From Oxytricha trifallax (lineage: Eukaryota; Ciliophora; Spirotrichea; Sporadotrichida; Oxytrichidae), in assembly GCA_000711775.1 (NCBI GenBank), contig ARYC01017480.1, forward strand, positions 1 to 64,000: DNA of 64,000 bases, in the 5' to 3' direction. The notes under the pieces are model-generated. The model ran no database searches, was not told the origin of the DNA, and saw nothing but the letters and a program-made list of their open reading frames with translations. Of this stretch, positions 48,517 to 58,963 are shown piece by piece. Numbering within the stretch: position 1 is the first letter of the stretch; each line of letters begins with the position of its first letter. Made by a program: the position numbers and the translations under genes.

Positions 48517-51500
48517 ATGCAACTAATGGATCAAACTTTCTCATTAAGGCAAGGTGAAGAGAGTTCACATGCCAGAGCGCAGTTTCTTGAACTTACTGGA
48601 TTCGGTTAGAAGACACTTCAAAGTCATAGATTTGGAGCTTATCTCCAAGCTCAATGTCCTGCCTCTCAAATAAGTGGATAGTAACTTGATTCAAGAGAAT
48701 CAAGGCTAAGTACAAGCCTCGCTATACAATGAAGAACAAATGCTGAATTTGTTCAAAGTATTGAACATGTACTATATAGACGACGAAGGCGACGATATCG
48801 AAATCGATTCAGATGAGACTCTAGAGTAAGCAGTGAGATATTTCAGACATATAAGGAATTAATAAGCCATTCTAAAAGTCAATGTGCAAGTTGTAGGCAT
48901 CGATGATTAGTCTCCCTAGAAAGAGGTAGTTGACAATAAAAATGGTTAAGTTCTCGAACAGATTCAAAATTAAGATTTTAATCAAAGTGAAATTTTGAAT
49001 TTGGAATCAGGAATTAAGTTAAGATCTCACTTACTTAATGATACAGAGGAAGAGAAGAAATTTGAGGATTATTCAAACCTACCAGTGTACTAAAACCAGT
49101 TAGATTAAAATCAGAATAGCATATAAAATTCTTATTAACAACCAGAATTCATAAATCAATAGAATCACTAAAATAGAAAGTCTTCAGAATAAATAGAGGA
49201 AAGAAAAAGCTTAACAAAAGACGATGGTCCCATAGATCTTAATGTTTATAGAATCACTTAAATTGATAAGATTGATCAAGTTAATTCAGGCAACTAAGCA
49301 TTAGAATCTGATCACTAGGAATTATGATATATTTTTTGGAAAATAGAGAATTATAACAATTAGATTAAGAATATTAGAAATAATAAAAATGTCTGGTCGG
49401 AATGTGCAGTGTCGCTCACAAATAATGCAAGTTACAAAAAACATATCTAAATTTTTTATTTTTTAGTTGACCTGTCTGGTTAGTGCAGTGAAGGGTAGAG
49501 ACAAAGACTTCGCAGAGCAAGACTAAAAAGTGGTCAGAGAGTACTCACTTGGAAAGATGGAAGAAAATACAAGGGTGAATTCAAAGACAATGAAACGTTT
49601 TTAAGATATACTTTATTCAAACTATTACTCAGTTTTGTATTTATTATTAATCAAATTGTTATAATTCTCTATTTTCCAAAAAATATATCATAAATATTAG
49701 CCTGCCTACAATAATGGCCAAATTGAGTATAGATTCACAGAAGGAATATCTAAAATGAATTCTGATGTTTTCCAATCTAACTAGTTCTAATCTGCTGCCC
49801 TATCTTATATTTTTATAAATATTCATCTCTTGGAATTGGTGCATCGACAAATACACTAGCTCTTCCTTAACAAATCAGCCTAGACAAGTAAACTTCGAAC
49901 TCTACTGCTTACATCTAACCACAATAGTAATTTCAATAGTAGTAGCAACTTTACGAAAGAAGCGCTTTCGATGACAGCTATTCAAGTTCAAATAACAACT
50001 CCTAACTTTTTACTTAGCCAATTTAAGACAAAGAAGTAATTGGACTACAAGATCTTATGAGTGGTGGCAACAGTCGCACTAATTAAGACATGCAGGCCAT
50101 ACTCTCTGCATTAAACACCAGATCAAGTTTAATGTAAGATGATTTGAGTAACTAGCAAATGATCTAAGATCAAATTGAAGCCTACAAGAAATTATAACTG
50201 CAGTAGAAAGACGACGAAGCATACGCTAGAGAACTTATGTTCCAGGAGTAGATTAGAAACAACTAACCTACTTAACTATATGGCTCTCAAATCCCTAATG
50301 TAACAAACAATTCATTTATTGCTGAGGGAAGTAGTTGGTAGATACCTCAGCATCATTAGTAGCCATTCTAACAAGCAAATTTGCCACCTACCTATTAACA
50401 ATAGAATATTTACGATCCTTAATCATAATTCTAAGGGCAAGGGATGTAACCTGCAGTTATGAATATCAAGCCGATGAAAATGAAAATCATTTGCTCATGC
50501 AGAATCATTCAAGATCTATTAAAAACTATATAAAACTGTGAATTTGAATATTATACATTGAATTTGACTAATAGGTATTAAATATACTAAAGATGAAAAA
50601 AGCAAGAGAAGACATGATGCTACAGTGAAGAAGAAATCTAAAATTATGAGCGTTTTTTCTGATGATGATAATAAATGGACAGATGAATACAAATCTAAAA
50701 TGGTCCAATTTGTTCCTATAAATTATTTTATGCTAATAATTGTTAATAACTCATTGATTAATCTAAACTTATCGGATAAATTATATTACTGGATAGAGCA
50801 AATTGCCTATTAGTCCAGTGACTTTAGTACCAGGTAAATAGGGATCTGAAATCTAAAAAGTTGTAGTGAAATGGGATATTGTCAATAGATCTATATTTTT
50901 TAATATATAATCATAAGTTTACTATGGAAATTAAAATCAAATTACAGATTATAAAAATAAATCTCAAAGTCACTGGGATGAAAGCAACTTAATCTTGAGA
51001 TCTTAGAAAAACAACATCCCCAATAGTAATCTTCACTTAACAATTGACCCAATGTATGTTAAAAAGGGCGTCAAGCCAAGTAGAATTGAAACATTAGAGG
51101 TTACTCTTAATATTCCTATAAGATTATTGTAGCAGACAAATTTGGAATTAGGCTTCTAATTTGAAAGCAGCAAGAGAAAAATGATTGGGGAGAAACTTTT
51201 TGTTAATCTGGATTGCTTTTAAAAATAAAATAATTAATACATATTAGTGATATTATTTATAAAAATTATTTCTATTAATTATTGCAGATAAAGCTTGGTG
51301 CAAGGCTAAGGAATGTATGGTGGATAATCTCTGCAATTAAAAACCTCACAATATTATTAATTTGTGTATACTATTTCATTTCATAATATTAGTATAACAA
51401 GAGATATTATAAAATTTTAATAAGATTTTTTATTTTTAGATTGGTATCATTGCCTTATTTATTTTTAAGTTTTAAAAAAATAAAATTTATTTAAAAAAAG

Positions 51501-52089
51501 TAAAATCAGAATACTACCTTAGAAATTTAATTAATTAAAAATATTATATTAAAATTATTTCACACCACAAAGTCCCTTTAATAAAATTATAAAGCTCCCT
51601 ATTTTTTAAGTTTTGTAGACTTAAATCTACTGTCTACAGTATACCGTACAAATAAAATGATCAATAGGCTTCTCAACAAAAAAAGGTGGTCAAAAATAGC
51701 AAAGATTCAAAGCCAACTAATAGACCTTCCTAGTAACAACAAAATGTCCAGCCTCCTTTGCCTTATTATTTGATAATATTGCTACTTATATTCAATTCAA
51801 CTTTATTTAGTTTAACTTTTTCCTGAATTTATTATCAATTTGTTTTTTTAAATGCTTAGATAATCGCAACATTTTATTATAGCCAATGAATCAAATGCAA
51901 AACAACATGCCAACTGACCCCAATATGAACAGACCTCACCCAGAAATGTCTCAAGAGTAATAATTGAATTATGCAAGCCAGTTGAGCGATGAGACTGGTC
52001 ATGAATTCGAGCTCTGCTTGACATTCATGCAAGACTTCTAGAATAACTATGGAGAAGCTAAGAAAGCTCTTTTGGCTTTGAAATTGTGA
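48517..52089 (+). CDS. NBR1-like protein: PB1, MORN-like, four-tryptophan (FW) and UBA-like regions
   Basis: NBR1 proteins are selective-autophagy receptors that oligomerise by PB1 and bind Atg8. Here the first MDS encodes a PB1 domain (WIKLSHQGKVKRVHMPE...; acidic OPCA-type DDEGDDIEIDSDETLEQAV). A MORN-like segment follows (SGQRVLTWKDGRKYKGEFKD, then NNGQIEYRFTEG), a long Q/N-rich region with a UIM-like DDEAYARELMFQEQ, and an FW-type Ig-like domain (VVVKWDIVNRSQSHWDESN..L, GVKPSRIETLEVTL, ELGFQF, GEKLFVNLD). The last MDSs end in a helical UBA-like tail before TGA 52087-52089. Nine IESs and introns 49431-49466, 51842-51882 and probably 50625-50650 give one frame. The start codon is unresolved (ATG 48517 is out of phase with PB1). 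No ZZ finger was seen. Confidence 0.7.
49318..49403 (+). other. IES, pointer GGAAT, with inverted copy of a later IES
   Basis: GGAAT at 49318 and 49399. Excision joins LESDHQE to CAVSLTNN. The insert consists largely of a 42-bp block repeated inverted in the IES at 49587-49712. Confidence 0.85.
49325..49366 (+). repeat. Inverted repeat, left arm
   Basis: TGATATATTTTTTGGAAAAT... pairs with 49649-49690 over 42 bp with one mismatch. The two arms surround a single MDS. Confidence 0.9.
49587..49712 (+). other. IES, pointer ACAAT, with inverted copy of an earlier IES
   Basis: ACAAT at 49587 and 49708. Excision joins GEFKDN to NGQIEYRF, completing a MORN-like repeat. Confidence 0.85.
49649..49690 (-). 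repeat. Inverted repeat, right arm
   Basis: Reverse complement of 49325-49366 with one mismatch. Confidence 0.9.
49802..49828 (+). other. Very short IES, pointer ATCT
   Basis: ATCT at 49802 and 49825. Removing only 23 bp joins SAALS to LGIGAST in frame. Confidence 0.75.
50473..50599 (+). other. IES, pointer GATGAAAA
   Basis: 8-bp repeat at 50473 and 50592. Excision gives MNIKPMKKAREDMML and stays in frame with the FW region only if the 26-nt GT-AG segment 50625-50650 is spliced out. Confidence 0.65.
50715..50810 (+). other. IES, pointer CCTAT
   Basis: CCTAT at 50715 and 50806. Excision joins MVQFVPI to SPVTLVPG. Confidence 0.85.
50889..50964 (+). other. IES, pointer ATCT
   Basis: ATCT at 50889 and 50961. 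Excision joins DIVNRS to QSHWDESN, restoring the FW-domain core. Confidence 0.8.
51212..51285 (+). other. IES, pointer ATTGC
   Basis: ATTGC at 51212 and 51281. Excision joins FVNLDC to RQSLVQG. Confidence 0.85.
51334..51665 (+). other. Long IES, pointer CAAT
   Basis: CAAT at 51334 and 51662. Excision joins GGQSLQ to QASQQKK in frame, linking the FW part to the UBA-like tail. The pointer is only 4 bp, so this link is less certain. Confidence 0.6.
51763..51835 (+). other. IES, pointer TTATTAT
   Basis: 7-bp repeat at 51763 and 51829. Excision plus removal of the intron 51842-51882 gives PPLPYYQFPMNQM. Confidence 0.8.
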
Positions 52090-52328
52090 AAATAATGAAT
52101 AAGTGATTATTATTTCATTAAAATTAACTTTACTTTAATTGAATTTTTAATCATGAATCTAAAGTTATGAAGTTAAATGAACAAATTTATGATTCAAGTT
52201 TAATATTAGAAAGAACATCCATTAATAGGGAAAATTTCTTTGAAGTTTTTTGGGTATTTAAATCCTATGTGTTTAGTGTTCACAGTTTCTTATATGATTA
52301 CATAATTCAAGATTCCAGAAATAAAATC

Positions 52329-53031
52329 TCATTCATTTTACTCGAGTGATCCTAGAGTTGTCTCATCAGTATAAGTAATGTACAGAAATCCATCATTATC
52401 CTTTCTTTTTTCATAAATATGAGCCAATAAAGTATCTATAATTTAAGTTTGGTTAAGAGCTATTTAACTCTATTTATAGTAAAATTTGATATATTTTGTA
52501 TTGATAACTTTATTATAAGTCATTATTTTATCAATAGAAGATTTTGTAGATTTGATGTGAGATAAATAATTAAAGAACATTTTAAGAATAACTTACCACC
52601 CTTGAGTAAATATTTTCCATTAATAAAGAAAAAGAGTGAGTCTTTTTCTGGTAACTTTATTCTCTTTCTTATTATGTAGTTGAAGTGATAAGAAGATAAA
52701 TCTCCTGGGACAAGGTATCTAAAATGATATATTTATAAATCTGATTAGCATTTAAATGGTATTAAAATTATAGAAGAGTCTAACATGAATTCAACGTAAA
52801 GTATCAGAATTGGACATAAATTTGGGAATTTAATAAGTTTTAATGCTTGAACTTACTTGATTTTATCGATATCTGGAAGTTTTGAGGATTCTGATTTTTC
52901 ACAGATAAGTGGTACTCTATCTGGATATCTTTCTCTCATTCTCTCTGCTTCACTTCGTCGTTAATCTAATTAACAGAAATTAATCAAAACCTAGGGATAC
53001 CGAAATCTGGGTGAGTCTTTTTGTAATTCAT
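52329..53031 (-). CDS. ATG8: ATG8 (LC3/GABARAP-family autophagy modifier)
   Basis: Atg8 is a ubiquitin-like protein conjugated to phosphatidylethanolamine on autophagosomes, where it recruits cargo receptors. The gene starts at ATG 53031 and ends at TGA 52329-52331, about 121 residues, as usual for the family. Diagnostic stretches are [32 protein letters not shown], the RKRI hairpin region, [13 protein letters not shown] and [17 protein letters not shown]. The last glycine is followed by six residues (SLEQNE), the expected Atg4 cleavage tail. An IES with pointer GATT (52963-53007) restores HPDQRRSEAER; introns are 52719-52856 (phase 2) and 52436-52596 (phase 1). The 3' neighbour is the NBR1-like gene, convergent; the 5' neighbour, SCO1, is divergent with about 230 bp between. 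Confidence 0.93.
52963..53007 (-). other. IES, pointer GATT (ATG8)
   Basis: Repeat AATC on plus at 52963 and 53004. Excision joins KKTHPD to QRRSEAE, with the Gln codon formed by TAA at the junction. Confidence 0.85.
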
Positions 53032-53265
53032 CTTAAACTTTTTAAAATAATGATTAATTTAATTTCGCAATAAATTTAAAGGGATCTAAAATAAAGTAAT
53101 AACAAATTTGATCTAATTATTTTCAATATTTAAACAAGATTTTATTTAGAATAACTTTTTTCATTTATATCATTTCAATCACTAAAAACCATTTACTCAT
53201 AAAATTTATAACAATTTAATTTTGAAATAGTAAATTAATTTGTATAATAATTCTCTGCCATAAAA

Positions 53266-54415
53266 ATGTATTTACTTAGAAATCAATTGATCAGACGATA
53301 ATTTTAGAAATCTTTCTAAAAACTAAGTCACTCATAATAATAAGTTGCTCTTCTAACTCAGAAATATTAGAGGTTTTCAACACTGCCACCAAATAAAGGG
53401 CCTGGTGGAGATAGAGGGGATTTTGGTCCCGGTCCAGAAAGTCAAGGACCCTCTGGGCCTTAAGGTTATTTATGTTTATATATGATTTAAATAAAGTGTT
53501 CTCAAATCTTATACTGAGCATTATTCAACTCTATATATAATAATTTACAGTTAAAAAGAATCAGGAGCTGGTTACACAACAGATGAGGATGGATCAAGTT
53601 TTGAGAGTGACAAACGTTTCTCAAACTTTATCTTATTTAGTGGTGCTTTCGCATTAGTGATACTTTTTATGGCATCAAACGTGATGCATTTAAAGAAGGA
53701 AAGAGAATCGAAGCTACAAAATCAAGCAGCGAATACCAAATAAGGGAATAGTGGGAAAGCTTAGACTACTTATACAGGAAAGGCTGATATAGGAGGACCA
53801 TGGTTATTGTACAATACAAAAGGAGAGCCAGTAACTCATAAAGATTTAGAGGGGAAATACTATCTCATTTATTTTGGGTTCACTTACTGCCCTGATGTAT
53901 GCCCTGTTTCACTAATGAAAATGTGTAAAACCTTGAATAGAGTGAAAGAATCAAAAGAGTATAAATATTTCGATCTCGAAGCACTCTTCGTGAGTGTAGA
54001 TCCTGATCGTGACTCAAATGAACGCATAGAGGAGTATGTTAAAATCTTTGATCCAAGTTTAGTAGGACTCACTCATAAGACCAATAATCACCCAGAGCTA
54101 AAGGAAATGCTTAAGAGATTCAAAATTCATGTCAGCAAAATTTACTTATCAGATGAAGAAGAATAAGAAGACTTAAAAACTTTATAAGAAAATGCTCCTT
54201 AGGTTGTAGAAAGAATGGCTAAAATTGAGCCTAAAAAAGATGAAAAATACACTTTAGATCATTCAATTATAGTGTATCTAATTGGTCCTGACAATCAGTT
54301 CTTAACATATCTTGGATCTAACTTGGATGAAAATGACATGACAGACATTATATTGGATGAAATATCAGCAGATCTTAAGAGGAAAGTGTTGAATCCAAAT
54401 AAGCAGCAATATTGA
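53266..54415 (+). CDS. SCO1: SCO1/SenC-family mitochondrial copper chaperone
   Basis: SCO proteins deliver copper to the CuA site of cytochrome c oxidase at the inner mitochondrial membrane. The frame runs from ATG 53266 to TGA 54413-54415, about 353 residues. The N-terminus is basic and amphipathic (MYLLRNQLIRRQFQKSF, then QRFSTLPP), like a mitochondrial presequence. A glycine/proline-rich linker, one membrane segment (FILFSGAFALVILFMASNVM) and the thioredoxin-like domain follow: IGGPWLLYN, YFGFTYCPDVCPVSL with the copper-binding CxxxC, FVSVDPDRDS, and the conserved histidine in LDHSIIVYLIGP. TAA/TAG within the domain (from 54164) read as Gln. One IES (pointer TTAA, 53460-53554) is removed in frame. 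No intron needed. Confidence 0.92.
53460..53554 (+). other. IES, pointer TTAA (SCO1)
   Basis: TTAA at 53460 and 53551. Excision joins GPSGPQ to KESGAGYT. Confidence 0.85.
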
Positions 54416-54589
54416 GATATATTAACTTATTTAGCAAAATATTAGGTTTGATATGAATAAGTTTACTATTTAATTATTAACTAAAGGTTCATAATATCAG
54501 ACGTGATTCTTTTATCACTTTTAAATTGTCATTAATTTACAACATTGTTATCAGAATAATTCATTTACATGTTTCTTATTATAAAGTAT

Positions 54590-57500
54590 TCACTCCTCAC
54601 CAAATTTACTGAGTGAACATATAGCATAAGTCTATAGGTCATTTTATCCCATAATGCTTGTGTAGCTCTAGCAAGCATTCCACTTCTTTTTCCTTATGTC
54701 ATAAACTTCATTAGTGCCCTCTACTGTACCTCCAATCGCGAAAATTTACATGTTTTCTTTTACAGGCATCGTACTGAACATGCTTCGCCTAAAATTAAGC
54801 TTAGATAGCTTTGTCCATTTCAATGTATTCACATCAAATTTGTAAACTGTATTAACTTGGCTGTAGCTCGCTCCTCCTCCAGTATCATTACTTGAAGATC
54901 GTGTGCTAGAGTTATCCACAAGAAGACCTCCAGCAATTACTATTTGGTTTTCTTCGATCTTTGCAAGACCATATTTAGCTAATTTTATAGGCATCGTCAG
55001 TGAAAGAATAGTCCATTTGTCAAGCATGATGTTGTAGTACTCTATTGAATTGGTAGTCTCATAATTCTAGAAACCACCGAAAACATAAATGAATTCTTCC
55101 TTCACTCTTACAGCTGAAAAATAAGCTCTTTCTTATATCATTGATGCTATAGGAGTCCATTCATTTTCTTTAGATAGTTATATAGTCTTAAGAAAATAAA
55201 AATCTATGTAATAATTAATATTTTCAATATAAAAACATTTAGATGTTTAACCTAAATCAACTAAGCCCTTTCTATCAAATAATATCTCGAATTGGTTTAT
55301 AATTTGCCTCGCTTATTTTTGAAGTAAATAACTACAATATATACAAATCTCTAAATTTTCTTTAATACTTTAATTTAAAAAAATCTTATAAATTTGATAC
55401 TGTATTTTTCGCATGCATTAAGAGTACTTGGTGCTTAGGCTTCATCATCCTTATGATTAAACCCTCCCATAACCAATACAAGTTAATTAATAAAAACTGA
55501 AGCATGCCCATACCTAGCTTACTTCATACTCTGCACTTATTTAAACACCCTCATCTAAGGAATACTAAATCTGTAGCAAACATTTGTTGCATCTTTGGTG
55601 AGTTTATGACAGCCTCCAGTCATTATGAATTCTTTCTTTTTTATACTTGTTTACACTATGCTGGTGAACTTTAAGTCACCTTGGTAGTGGGATTCTGATT
55701 TATCGAAGTAAATTTATTGCCAAAGTGAGTTTTTGTAATCAAACATCAAAAGGTGGGTAAGTTAAAACAAGTTGGAAAAATGAAAATTTATTTTCTTAAT
55801 GCTCAACTATTATATAAGAAGTAAAATTTAAAATTATTTTTTTCTCACCCAAGCAAACGTAATGAAATTATCATAAAGATTTATTTGTCTCTTTAAAGAT
55901 TAAATTAAAATTATGGGGTTTTTTTTAAAAAATTAAATTAATAAGTTATTAATAAGAATTAATTGATTGTATTTTTTAAAATATGTTATATTAATTTTTA
56001 GACCCCTTAATTGATCAATATATAGCGAGTATCTCCAATACAATAAATAGCGTTATCAGCAAGCTTAATTTTCTTAGATAATTGTTCCTCCTAGCTTTCC
56101 TTCTATTCTTCAGTAAGCACCCGTTTTTAAGGAGATTTATTTTATGCAGGCAGCTTCTATTCACTAGTCATATTTATATTGCTGTTGTTATTATTGTGCT
56201 GCTCTTGAATTACAGTTATCAATTGCTAATTTTATATTTATTATGAGTGAGGTGTTTCAAGCTACAAAGTAAGCTCTCTAGAGCTATTTGTGGGTTGCCT
56301 TGTGAATTTAAGTTTCGCAAATTTAGAATTCATATTAATTTACTATTACTATTGTTATTGCTGTAAAGGAAGTTGCTCTGTTTATTGGAATATCAATTGT
56401 TACTATTATTAAGTCTAAATTGCCAATTAATACTGCTGTTAATCATGAATTTAAAGTTGTATTGGAGGTTGTTGGTAAAGCTAGTTAGAAGCTGCAACAG
56501 GGTGTTAATTTTAATATTTTAATTAATCTTGATTATTTTATAGACTTCTGCTTCTAGAATTATCAACAGACATTTTCATATTTATAGGTAGAGGAGGAAT
56601 TTAAATGTTTTAGAAGTTCTGAGTTGACTGATTTGAGGGGGTGCCGCTCCTGGAACCCTTGGGATAAGAAAATGATGACTCTAATTATTATAGTAGGTAA
56701 GTATAATTTGGATTAATCAAGAATAATAAAAAAAAAGATTTTAAATCAAAGTTTTTGGAGATTTTTAATTTCAAATTTAAATTTTAAGGTAAGAATTTTC
56801 TAAATCAAAACTAATCCATTATAAACATTTTTACTCAAATTAAAAATTAACTCTAGTTATAATTATTTTCAAAATAGTTACTTTAATGCTATATTAATTG
56901 CTAGTAATTTTTAAAGGTTACTAACTTTGCTAAGATGAATTTAAGGATATCTAATGAGCCAATTTAATCTATCTAAGCACATTATCCTTTGGTGGTAGTT
57001 AACTTAAAGAGTTAAAGTTAACTAGATCTTATTAATAATTATCAAATTGCAAGGTTTAAATCAGGCTTATTGAGTTAATTATTGATATTTCTTTAGGTTT
57101 CAAGCCTATCGATGCCCCTTCTTAGTATTCAATTTTTGCATTTTCTATAAATAAATTAAATAAAATATGATCTAAGCTTACTTAGGGCAACTTGAATTGT
57201 CTTAATTTTTAGGTTGCTCTCATTAATAAATTTATCGAAATCTGGCACTTTCTCGAGCATCTATATTTGAATCTACGATCCTTCGTCTTTAATGAAATTT
57301 TCATCTTTTAGCAAGTTATATACTTCTGAGTAATAATTCTGTGATTGCATAAGTTTATCATATTGCTCTTCCACCATCTGGATTTTATCATTTAGCTTGA
57401 AAATAGATTAGTCATATCTATTCAAAACGTCTCTACTTATTAGAGTCTTTCTTTCTTCGATTTTTCGAATGAGTTCCAGAAACTTAATATCAATGATTTC

Positions 57501-58710
57501 TTATTATTTTTAACGCATCTCTTCAATTGATGCTTTGCAGTCTATCAAAACTGTTTTTGTATCAGAATTTTCTTTTAAGGTTTCATTGACTATAGCATCA
57601 AATTGCTAAAGTTTGAATTTCATATTTTTCAATGCGTCTTCTAGTTACTTTAAATCGTGACCATTATGATGCAGGAACATGCATCTCGAACACACTGAGA
57701 AGTTGCATTATTAACAGAAATACTCGATCACTCTATCAAAATGCAATTTACAAAATTACTTCACAGGCTTTTATCTTTATGGTTAAGTTGAAAGACTTGG
57801 TTGTGTAGTTTCTAACTGTCTTTAAGAAATTAATTAGAGAGAACTAAGTTGCTAGTTATCTGCGATATTTTCTTAATTTCCAAATTATAAGAGATTAGGA
57901 GCGTTTATTACAAATTCTGATGCAGGCTTTAAGTCGTTTTCTTAATCAACTGTATCTTCCTTTTTATTTGATCCTGAATCTTAATGAATATTGTACTTTT
58001 AAGATTCAACTTGACTTTCATAGGTTTTTGAAGAGCTCATTGTATTACCAAAGCTTTTAGTGAATTATTAATCGATTTGCTAACTCTCTATTGTATTTTG
58101 ATTGTTAATTTCATTTTAATTCATTGGTATTTAAGAATGAGATTGATTTTTAATAGAGTTAGGAGTCTTAATTGGACTTTCATTTTTCACAGATTTTTAA
58201 TTTATAGGGGGTTTGAATTACTGAGTCTAGCTTTATATTTAATTGAAAAGATCAACCTGTTATTGCATAAAATTCTGTTAACTAGAGCTATTCATATTTT
58301 ACTACTACTATTACTGCTGATGAACGGGTAAATTAGTTATGTGAGCTGATTGAAATGAATATATAGGGCGATTTAATTAATTTTATTGCTAAATGCCATT
58401 TTTAATTTACTAGGGTTGATCTGAACTACTTGCAGATAATCTTTGTTAATTTTTCAACTGTAAGTTAAGAACAGCGAAAAGTTTTTAGTTAATTTTTAAC
58501 GAAGAGAAATCCTCGATCACTTATTCTTTTTTGCACATTTTGCAATAACTATCTCCTAAAGAATTTTCTATAAATTGATGATGTAATTATACTTTAAGTT
58601 TAGAGAGCGCATTGTTTGCAGACTGTGTGACCACATGCTATGATTAATGGGATTTTGTCTTAAGTGTCAAAAGTACCTTGACAACTATCGCAAAATAAAC
58701 CTAAATCCAT
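54590..58710 (-). CDS. TRIM-like protein: RING, B-box, coiled coil, Kelch repeats
   Basis: Probably a RING E3 ubiquitin ligase with Kelch substrate-binding repeats. It starts at ATG 58710 with a RING finger (CDSCQ...ACGHTVCKQCA...YCKMC), completed by a 25-nt GT-AG intron (58568-58592). A long Q/N/S-rich region follows, then a B-box type 2 (FCKLHFDRVIEYFCQQC...CSRCMFLHHNGH, about 57650-57760), a coiled coil of about 150 residues, an intron at 57145-57181, another Q-rich region (56030-56720), and Kelch repeats (IMTGGCHK, LVLVMGGFNHKD, QIVIAGGLL, FAIGGTVEGTNEVYDIRKKKW) ending at TGA 54590-54592. Interruptions near 56720-56905, 55750-56000 and 55180-55390 are present but their exact edges are not resolved. 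Confidence 0.85.
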
Positions 58711-58963
58711 TGTTTTATTAATATAATTTCTTATTTATAATATAATTCATTTAACAATAAGGGGTTTAATATGATTTTATGAAATAAAAAGTGTGGAATA
58801 CTAAGTTTTTTTGCTAGTACTACCCTAAATAATAAGTATTTTAATTATTTCTAAAATCAAATATATTTATTCTAATTTAGTTACAATAAATCTCATCGCA
58901 CTATCAAATTCTAATCATATTATGCTAACTTATGCAATAATTTATTTCAAAAGGGGAACTTTG

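Noticed and set aside
49318-49712. Inverted repeats as a MITE or a transcription terminator
   Set aside because: Each arm lies inside a separate IES with its own pointer and a coding MDS lies between, so neither a single insertion nor a terminator fits well.
53291-53521. 76-residue minus-strand frame opposite the SCO1 N-terminus
   Set aside because: It overlaps the first SCO1 MDS and its IES; the plus-strand reading has a clear presequence and family match.
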